Assembly: GCA_902795715.1 (NCBI GenBank)
Contig: CADBME010000300.1
Coordinates: 1 to 8,277 of the forward strand
Length of the DNA: 8,277 nt
Source: an uncultured Lachnospiraceae bacterium
GTDB taxonomy: Bacteria > Bacillota_A > Clostridia > Lachnospirales > Lachnospiraceae
Direction: 5' to 3'
Below the pieces are notes generated by a model. It had not been told where the DNA came from. It worked only from the letters and a program-made list of their open reading frames with translations, and ran no database searches. A program made the position numbers and the translations under genes. Shown piece after piece: positions 1 to 5,864 of the stretch; positions within the stretch are counted from its first letter, which is position 1; every line of letters begins with the position of its first letter.

Positions 1-2193
1 AATATTATGAATTAAATCCTTCTGTGTTAAACTCTGTATCATGAGACAAATGAAAAAACATATACCGGAAATAATCGTAATGATCATCCCGACTTTGAAC
101 CCTGGTGTTTGATATCTGAATACTATATCATGCCTGCCCGTTGGCACTTTTATCAGCATCATCCCTCCTGAATTAATGATTGTCTCCTTGTTTCCATCGA
201 TGTAAGCTGACCACCCTCTGCTGTAAGGCACAGTAAAATATAAATAGCCAGTCCTATTACGCTCTGCTTTGCATTTGAATCCTTTATGATCCCTCTCAAA
301 TCCATAAGCAGAATTCTTTATCGTTTTGTTGATGATCTGCCGAGTGTTTATTTCCGAAGGCTCCTGAAGATAGTTTGTTTTTATGATACCAGGATCTATC
401 TCTTTCTCCTGCTCCGGCTTTAAAACAAAACTATTCATCAGTACATAAGCCCTTTTTTCCAATGGGATTTTCATGAAATCGGATTCCGTAATATATTGAT
501 CAACGAAAAACCCTATAGGACATACCGTTCTTTCCCGTAATTTGAATCCTTCATATTTATTGATTATATCATATTTACCTGCCAGCAAAGCAGATAAGCC
601 CGGTATTTCTTCTCGCTTTTTGGTCGTCACAAAATCGTCTATGTCAAAGAGCATATTGAAGTCCCGCGACGAATTCTCCAATGTTGAACAGAATCCGCCG
701 ATACCTGCTGCTTCCCCTGGTATTGTATACATATTATCTGTTGTATTGTATCTGTATTGGGCTGATTTTTGGGGCAAATGCAACCCTAACTCATATTTTC
801 TTTTTACATTTTCTGTTCTGTTCTTTTCCCCTAACGAACACCTGTAAAAACAAATGGTTAAAAAAGTTGTCAGAACACAAAAACATATCGTACTTAAAAA
901 GACAAATCTGAAGGTAAATCTACGAGTTTTTATTAACCATATCAAAACGGCAGGGCCAGCTATTGAAATAATATAAAACAAGACAAATCTTTCCCAGTTA
1001 AATACTAAATGTAAGCTCACTGTATAGATTAGAAAGATACTCACCACAATGATATAAACTATCAGTGTTTTTATGGGTTCAAATTCCTCCAGAGAATCCA
1101 GGACCTTTATCGTTGCCAGTATCAATAGCAGCACAAACATATACCACCATCTTTGATAAGTTGCCTTAAACAGCAAAAACCCTGATTGTAATATAGGACT
1201 TAAGGACACGACTCCCAAAAAGACGAGAATTTTTTTTAACCAGTCATTTTTTTTCAATATATAGGAAAAGGTCAGAGAAAGGCCAAAAAACGGAATATAA
1301 CACGACGTAGAATTCCAGTTCTGAACCTGAACTGCACATGCGCTGTTCATGGTATCCCCCGGAAGCACCATCCCTTTAAGTATAAATAATATGTTATTTA
1401 AATCATAAATAACATGCCCAAAATCAGCATTAAGTGAACTTCTGGAATTTCCCAACAGGAAAATGACCCCCGGTAATAACAAAATGAAAGCCATGGCCAT
1501 TCCAAAAACACCACAAAAGAGGAAAGCAACTCCTTTTTTCAGAAAAACAGAACGCGGCTTATCCCAATATCTAAATATATAATATATTAATATGAAAATA
1601 ATTAACAAAAAAAAAAAAAAGTAATTGTTTATGCAGTTAATAAATACTGCAAATACAAACAGCAAATAATATCTACTATTGTCAAAGGCTTTTTCCAGCC
1701 CAATTAAAAGCAACGGAAAAAAGGCGACTACATCATGAAAATGAAAAAACTCCAAATTCGTCGCCTGATAACCGGAAAACGCATATAACAATGATCCCAA
1801 AACTGCATACCACGGATTATTGACATATGTTCTCAGATAGAAAAAAACTATCAAAGCAGCTATAACATATTTCAACATATATTGATAGCCTATGGTATAA
1901 GGAATCATTGCAGGAGGGAAAATACTGAAAAGCCAGAAAAAGGGACTACCCAGATTATAGAAACTGAATGTATTGATTAATGAGCTGCCTAAATCAATCT
2001 GCCATATCCACTGTCCCGGGGACTTTGCCCGTAATGCTTTGATTAATGCTGTGGCAAACGTCAATTGCTGCTCATTAAAATCATCAGCAACTGTAAAAAA
2101 ACCTTTTCCCTCCATGATAAATGGTTCAATTGCTATAAACGATATAATAAAAGATATAGCAATCAATGTAAAAATAATAGATTTATTCCTCAT
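1..2193 (-). CDS. YfhO-family polytopic membrane protein, probable GT-C glycosyltransferase (3' end outside the window)
   Basis: The minus frame from ATG 2193 is open for 731 codons to the window edge, with no stop; I checked every codon. It matches the YfhO plan. There is an N-terminal membrane helix (5-25), then an outer loop with an acidic pair D37-D38 in ADDFNEQQ, where GT-C enzymes carry their catalytic acid. NLGSPFFWLFS follows at 80-90. INNYFFFF at 188-195 resembles the family's N-F/Y-Y-F motif. About a dozen further helices run to about 450, then a soluble outer domain (450-695) with the C-terminal signature VPYSRGWSAYIDG (655-667), and a final helix at 700-719. The usual length is about 850, and the C-terminal signature is already passed, so little should be missing. 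Bacillus subtilis YfhO takes part in adding GlcNAc to lipoteichoic acid with CsbB and GtcA. Here it probably transfers a lipid-linked sugar outside the membrane. The start lies inside the lipoprotein gene with only a weak AAAGAAGA before it, suggesting coupling. A T14 tract spans codons 192-196. Confidence 0.92.
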   Translation of the reverse strand, partial: MRNKSIIFTLIAISFIISFIAIEPFIMEGKGFFTVADDFNEQQLTFATALIKALRAKSPGQWIWQIDLGSSLINTFSFYNLGSPFFWLFSIFPPAMIPYTIGYQYMLKYVIAALIVFFYLRTYVNNPWYAVLGSLLYAFSGYQATNLEFFHFHDVVAFFPLLLIGLEKAFDNSRYYLLFVFAVFINCINNYFFFFLLIIFILIYYIFRYWDKPRSVFLKKGVAFLFCGVFGMAMAFILLLPGVIFLLGNSRSSLNADFGHVIYDLNNILFILKGMVLPGDTMNSACAVQVQNWNSTSCYIPFFGLSLTFSYILKKNDWLKKILVFLGVVSLSPILQSGFLLFKATYQRWWYMFVLLLILATIKVLDSLEEFEPIKTLIVYIIVVSIFLIYTVSLHLVFNWERFVLFYIISIAGPAVLIWLIKTRRFTFRFVFLSTICFCVLTTFLTICFYRCSLGEKNRTENVKRKYELGLHLPQKSAQYRYNTTDNMYTIPGEAAGIGGFCSTLENSSRDFNMLFDIDDFVTTKKREEIPGLSALLAGKYDIINKYEGFKLRERTVCPIGFFVDQYITESDFMKIPLEKRAYVLMNSFVLKPEQEKEIDPGIIKTNYLQEPSEINTRQIINKTIKNSAYGFERDHKGFKCKAERNRTGYLYFTVPYSRGWSAYIDGNKETIINSGGMMLIKVPTGRHDIVFRYQTPGFKVGMIITIISGICFFICLMIQSLTQKDLIHNI
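1607..1620 (-). repeat. T14 homopolymer inside the YfhO coding sequence
   Basis: Fourteen A on the plus strand (T on the coding strand) encode F192-F195 and the first two bases of L196, in a membrane helix. With 14 T the frame is intact. With 13 T, a TAA at 1604-1602 follows one codon later. With 15 T, a TAG at 1573-1571 follows after eleven extra codons. Such a tract is prone to slippage in replication or transcription, and it is also a common place for sequencing error. Confidence 0.9.
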
Positions 2194-2788
2194 TCTTCTT
2201 TGTAGAATTTTTTTGCTCTGTTTCTTCCTCAGGTTTATCTATCACATCTTTATGCATTTTCTTTAAACGCTTATTAATCTCTGACAGATAGAAATCCTCT
2301 GTATTTTCCTGCGCTCCTATAACCGGCTTACCAAGAATCTCCCCGGTATCATCAACGAACACCGTTGTCGGTACATTTGCAATATCATCACATATTGTTT
2401 TGAATGCCTTATCCCCGTTCATTAATGTTGTAGCTTTTTTTATGCCTCCCTGAGTCAGAGCTTCTTTTACAGTTTTCTCCGTACCGTCAAAACAGACCGT
2501 AACAAATTGAATATTGTCGGGAAGCGTTTTTATAAAAGTCCCCACAGTTCCTGTTTCATAGACAGAAACATCACTCCAGGGAGCCCAGAACATAATCACT
2601 GTGATATCATAATCCACAAAGTTATCTTGTGTAAAAATCTCATTATCAAGAGTAAAAGCTGTAAACTCTTTAAAATCATGAATCTTCCCTTGCTTGGAAA
2701 TCTCAACCGATTGTCCACAACCTGTCAGAATACCACAACATAAAAGCGATAAAACAAGTATTAAAATAATATGATAATTTTTCTTCAT
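2183..2788 (-). CDS. Thioredoxin-fold (TlpA-like) lipoprotein with SxxS in place of CxxC
   Basis: A 201-residue exported lipoprotein, starting at ATG 2788. MKKNYH, a hydrophobic core to residue 20 and the lipobox LTGC with lipidated C24 form a lipoprotein signal peptide. Residues about 37-178 follow the TlpA/ResA thioredoxin plan: TLDNEIF strand at 46-52, VIMFWAPW at 64-71, a helix, the central strand FVTVCFDG at 95-102, and the cis-proline loop NVPTTVFVDDTGEI at 138-151 with P140. The canonical WCxxC is here W71-S72-D73-V74-S75, so both redox cysteines are serines. The only other cysteines of the mature protein are C99 and C133, neither in a CxxC. Dithiol reductase activity is therefore excluded, although the fold seems kept. 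A charged, Glu/Lys-rich tail (about 184-201) ends the protein. The gene lies between two membrane enzymes of glycan modification and overlaps the next gene by 11 nt. A binding or scaffold role at the outer membrane face is inference. Confidence 0.82.
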   Translation of the reverse strand: MKKNYHIILILVLSLLCCGILTGCGQSVEISKQGKIHDFKEFTAFTLDNEIFTQDNFVDYDITVIMFWAPWSDVSVYETGTVGTFIKTLPDNIQFVTVCFDGTEKTVKEALTQGGIKKATTLMNGDKAFKTICDDIANVPTTVFVDDTGEILGKPVIGAQENTEDFYLSEINKRLKKMHKDVIDKPEEETEQKNSTKKNEE

Positions 2789-2791
2789 GAG

Positions 2792-2800
2792 CCTCACCTC
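2792..2800 (-). promoter_or_regulatory. Ribosome binding site of the lipoprotein gene
   Basis: GAGGTGAGG lies 3-11 nt before the ATG at 2788, inside the 15-nt gap after the upstream stop. It favours ATG 2788 over the in-frame GTG at 2797, because that GTG lies within the Shine-Dalgarno itself. ATGAG (2802-2798) and CTCAT (2791-2787) could also pair across it. Confidence 0.75.
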
Positions 2801-2803
2801 ATA

Positions 2804-4699
2804 CTATTGTTTCACATTATAATATCCCAAATTTTTCTGATTATTCATAAGTGCATCATATTGAACAATCTTGTATTCTTCCAATTCGCGGGGATTATTA
2901 TCATAATCATGCCAAATCAGTTTACTATCAAGGTATCCGGCCATATTCATTGCGGAAATACTATCTCTTGTTGCTAAGCAGTAATTCTCAAAACGAGTCA
3001 TTGTAACGCCTGACAAACTTTCCACCTGCAGCCCAAGGTAATTAGGGCTGGTGACCTCTCCTGTCTTACTACTGGTGCTAATGCTGTTTTGTTCGTTTTT
3101 ATAATTACTCCATATTAAATATGGAACTTCAAATTTTTTTTGCTCTAAGCTAAATTCTGTATCTCTGCGTGTTCTGCCTTTACTTAAGAGTTCCTCTTCA
3201 AATTCCGGAGTTAATGTTGGTTGGTGATCACCAAAGAAACAAAGAATAATCGGTCGGTCAATTTTCTTTAATTTTTTAATAAGCTGCTTTAATGCATCAT
3301 CTGATTTTTTTATTAAAGACTCATACATAACAAAAGAATCATATTTTCTGTAAGCTTTATCGACCTTGACCGTCTCTCCGTGTAACTCCTCTATCTCCTC
3401 GTATCCACCGTGATTCTGCATAGTAACATTGAAAATAAAAGAAGGATCTTTATTTTCCTGTAAGTAATCCATCAGTTTGTCATAGTCCCCCTGATCACTC
3501 ACTCTATCATAGATCGTTGTGTCATAACCATCAAAATCATCGATACTCAGGAACTCATCAAATCCCATCTGGGGATACACTCTGTTCCTGTTATAATTGA
3601 AAGCATTTTCCGGATGCATGGCTACAGTATGATATCCGTTTTCTTTGTATGTCTTTACAATAGATGGAATATTGTTGAAATCTAAAACTGAATAGGGAAC
3701 AGTATTTGGCATCTCCATCATGGAAAACCCTGTCAAAAATTCAAATTCTGTTTTGGCTGTTCCTCCTCCTCTCGTGGATACATAACATCTACCAAATGTC
3801 ATTGTTCCACGGTCTTTTTTGAGACGTCTGAAAAATGCTATATCTTTCTCCACACATTTTAACGGTCCTAATGCTCTGAGATCAGAAAAACTCTCATTCA
3901 TAATAACAATAACCGTAGGCTTTATCTTTTCGGCTGTTGCTTTTCCCTCGTTTTCAGTTCCAGACAATATTTCTTCGGCTTTTTCCACGGAATAATCTTT
4001 TGGGACTTCAATTTTACTTTTTTGTAAAAACCCAAAAAAGCCAGGAATGCATCCCATTGCAGTATAATTATAATTTGGGAAAAATCCATCTAATTCCTGA
4101 TGACACAAGTCAAAACAATCTACATACTGATAAGATATTACTAAAGAGCACCCAATCAGGAAGATCGTAGCAATATTGAACCAGATAGTTCTTTTGTACT
4201 CTCTGATAATTAACCCGCTACGATTAATCGCAAAGATACTCCCGATCATGCATAATGCCAGAAATATACTTACTGCTATATTATAATCAAGTTTATAAGA
4301 GTACTGGCTTGCTACGGTTGTGGCTGTTCTGATCGAATATAAATCTGACGGGACAACAACAGTTCCCCGAAACGATAAAACAAAATAATTAGCCAAAGCC
4401 GCAAAAAGAACCAGAATATACAGACCATAAACCCATGATCCGCTTTTTTTTGGAATCAAGGCAACGATAACTACAAAAGCTGTATAGATTACAGCATTTA
4501 ATATCAAAGGAATTATACCTATTTGATATAAACCCCCATACCATGATAATTCCATTATCAAAAACAACATCATGGGTGTGATTATTAATATGGCATAGTA
4601 TAATTTATATGTTCCTTTAGGATGTCTTTTCAGTACTGAAGGCGCCTTCACAATTATTGCTATCATGCATATTATAAAAAAACATAATAACAATATCAT
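2804..4699 (-). CDS. Membrane phosphoglycerol transferase, LTA synthase/sulfatase family
   Basis: A 631-residue enzyme of the alkaline phosphatase superfamily (LTA synthase branch). Hydrophobic segments lie near 1-18, 34-50, 60-82, 88-109, 138-157 and 171-191. The positive-inside pattern places residues after 191 outside the cell. The catalytic domain runs from about 260 to 600. It holds the metal ligand E269 in MNESF, the nucleophile T314 in GGGTAKTEFEFLTG, H362 in AMHPEN, H430 in MQNHGGY, and metal ligands D491 and H492 in FFGDHQP. The spacing E269-T314-H430 equals that recalled for Staphylococcus aureus LtaS (E255, T300, H416), and the DH pair is offset by two. An active enzyme is therefore expected. 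Family members use phosphatidylglycerol to make LTA or to place glycerol phosphate on glycans (GacH in streptococci). Beside glf and glycosyltransferases, decoration of a glycan is the likelier job (inference). It is followed after 15 nt by a lipoprotein gene. Confidence 0.93.
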   Translation of the reverse strand: MILLLCFFIICMIAIIVKAPSVLKRHPKGTYKLYYAILIITPMMLFLIMELSWYGGLYQIGIIPLILNAVIYTAFVVIVALIPKKSGSWVYGLYILVLFAALANYFVLSFRGTVVVPSDLYSIRTATTVASQYSYKLDYNIAVSIFLALCMIGSIFAINRSGLIIREYKRTIWFNIATIFLIGCSLVISYQYVDCFDLCHQELDGFFPNYNYTAMGCIPGFFGFLQKSKIEVPKDYSVEKAEEILSGTENEGKATAEKIKPTVIVIMNESFSDLRALGPLKCVEKDIAFFRRLKKDRGTMTFGRCYVSTRGGGTAKTEFEFLTGFSMMEMPNTVPYSVLDFNNIPSIVKTYKENGYHTVAMHPENAFNYNRNRVYPQMGFDEFLSIDDFDGYDTTIYDRVSDQGDYDKLMDYLQENKDPSFIFNVTMQNHGGYEEIEELHGETVKVDKAYRKYDSFVMYESLIKKSDDALKQLIKKLKKIDRPIILCFFGDHQPTLTPEFEEELLSKGRTRRDTEFSLEQKKFEVPYLIWSNYKNEQNSISTSSKTGEVTSPNYLGLQVESLSGVTMTRFENYCLATRDSISAMNMAGYLDSKLIWHDYDNNPRELEEYKIVQYDALMNNQKNLGYYNVKQ

Positions 4700-4702
4700 G
4701 AA

Positions 4703-5851
4703 TCATTCCATCTCCTTATAAATTTTCAATGCGTTCTCTATAGTTTCAGACATTGTAAAATATTTGTAATTCGCAAGTCTTCCCGCTATGATCAGCTGAG
4801 GGTATTTCCTGGCAAGATCCATATATTGTGCATACTGTTTTTCATTATCCTCTTTTGGAATCGGATAAAGAGGGTCGACACTTGTATCATTGTGGTCATA
4901 TTGGCACGAATGTTCCCTCATGATCGTTGTCTTAGGATGTTCTTGTTTTGTCAGCTTTTTAAATTCCGTTATCCGGGTAAACGTATAGTTCGATGGATAG
5001 TTTACGGTTGCAACAGGCTGAAAATCCTCCTGATCCAGTGTCTCAAATTTAAAGTTCAGAGAACGATAAGGCAATGGACCGAACCTATAATCAAATAATC
5101 CGTCCAGACAGGCTGTAAATATTACTTTTCCTTCAAAAGGAGTCCCGTGATAAAGAATGGTATTATTCTGTTCGTCAAGCGTTATGACATCCTTATAGTC
5201 CTGTCCTAAAGTTACTGAAATATTAGGGGCACTTAACATTTTTTCCATCATGTAAGTATACCCATACTTGGGCAGACCCTGATAGGGATTCTGAAAATAC
5301 CTGTCATCTGTAGAAACAAAAACAGGAATTCTTGCCATCGCTTTCCCGCCAACTTCATCCGGAGACATACCCCACTGTTTCATCGTATAATGCAGGAATA
5401 CTTTTTCATAGACAAAATCTGCCAAAAACTGAAGATCATCATCGTCCTGTTTTTGAAGATCCAATACCGGAACCTTCGTATTATAGCCATATTTCTTCAA
5501 AAGCTTATCGGTAAGATTTTCTGCCATTCTCTGTGGAAATACTTCTTTAATTGATTGTAAATTAAAAGGAATCGGAACCAGTTTTCCATCGACGTAGCCC
5601 AACACTCTGTGAAAATACTCGATGAACGGAGAAAACTCTGTCACATAGTCCCATATTTCTTTAGACGGTGTATTAAAGATATGCGGGCCATACTTGTGGA
5701 TCAAAATCCCATCTTCATTGTAGAAATCATAACATGTTCCGCCTATATGCTTTTTTCTATCAATAATATGTATTTTATTATCTTTATTTCTGGACAGTCT
5801 TTCCGCAAAAACAATCCCTGTAAGACCAGCCCCTACTATAAGATAATCCAT
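4703..5851 (-). CDS. glf: UDP-galactopyranose mutase
   Basis: This flavoenzyme interconverts UDP-galactopyranose and UDP-galactofuranose in the cytosol, supplying the donor for galactofuranose in surface glycans. The 382 residues are close to the usual length of about 370-390. The FAD dinucleotide site is GAGLTG at 7-12, followed by the acidic end of beta-2 (IIDRKKHIGG, 29-38) and YGPHIFNT at 54-61. By motif alignment the substrate arginines of the Klebsiella enzyme (R174, R280, R343) correspond to R174 in KAMARIPVF, R293 in TRITEFK and R358 in GRLANYKY; Tyr349 corresponds to Y364. The residue matching the usual Asp of the YLDM motif is T366 (YFTM), which is unusual. The ATG at 5851 is preceded by AGGAGG. 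The gene ends 3 nt before the next start, so the two are surely co-transcribed. Its place after a dual glycosyltransferase suggests galactofuranose is built into the product of this locus. Confidence 0.97.
   Translation of the reverse strand: MDYLIVGAGLTGIVFAERLSRNKDNKIHIIDRKKHIGGTCYDFYNEDGILIHKYGPHIFNTPSKEIWDYVTEFSPFIEYFHRVLGYVDGKLVPIPFNLQSIKEVFPQRMAENLTDKLLKKYGYNTKVPVLDLQKQDDDDLQFLADFVYEKVFLHYTMKQWGMSPDEVGGKAMARIPVFVSTDDRYFQNPYQGLPKYGYTYMMEKMLSAPNISVTLGQDYKDVITLDEQNNTILYHGTPFEGKVIFTACLDGLFDYRFGPLPYRSLNFKFETLDQEDFQPVATVNYPSNYTFTRITEFKKLTKQEHPKTTIMREHSCQYDHNDTSVDPLYPIPKEDNEKQYAQYMDLARKYPQLIIAGRLANYKYFTMSETIENALKIYKEME
4712..4717 (-). promoter_or_regulatory. Ribosome binding site for the phosphoglycerol transferase, inside the end of glf
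   Basis: AAGGAG overlaps the last codons of glf. The spacing to ATG 4699 is 12 nt, longer than ideal. No other ATG in the right frame lies between it and 4699, and the glf stop is only 3 nt before the start, so translation is probably coupled. Confidence 0.6.
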
Positions 5852-5856
5852 AGAAA

Positions 5857-5862
5857 CCTCCT
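5857..5862 (-). promoter_or_regulatory. Ribosome binding site of glf
   Basis: A perfect AGGAGG sits 5 nt before the ATG at 5851, inside the 13-nt gap after the glycosyltransferase stop codon. It fixes the glf start, and it is the strongest Shine-Dalgarno in the window. Confidence 0.9.
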
Positions 5863-5864
5863 AT

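Noticed and set aside
542..911. Two overlapping plus-strand ORFs of 101 and 76 codons.
   Set aside because: They lie wholly antisense to the YfhO gene, have no Shine-Dalgarno that I can see, and show no recognisable domain. The other plus-strand ORFs (for example at 1973, 2507, 2771, 3937, 4826, 5609, 7638) are shadows for the same reason.
1..2193. The long minus-strand YfhO frame first seemed broken by a frameshift at the poly-T tract.
   Set aside because: Recounting gives exactly 14 T. The frame is continuous from ATG 2193 to base 1 with no stop, and the protein keeps the family signature on both sides.
2208..2214. A7 run near the end of the lipoprotein gene; loss of one A would fuse it in frame to the YfhO protein.
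   Set aside because: Seven A within a lysine/asparagine-rich tail is ordinary in AT-rich DNA, and fusing a lipoprotein tail onto a first membrane helix makes little sense. The normal stop/start overlap explains the junction.
2795..2797. GTG as the start codon of the lipoprotein, three codons before the ATG.
   Set aside because: It lies within the GAGGTGAGG ribosome binding site. ATG 2788 gives good spacing and a standard lipoprotein n-region.
4637..4650. Perfect 14-bp palindrome TGAAGGCGCCTTCA within the phosphoglycerol transferase gene.
   Set aside because: About 0.5 such palindromes are expected by chance in a window this size. It lies inside a coding sequence, with no T-run to suggest a terminator and no promoter nearby.
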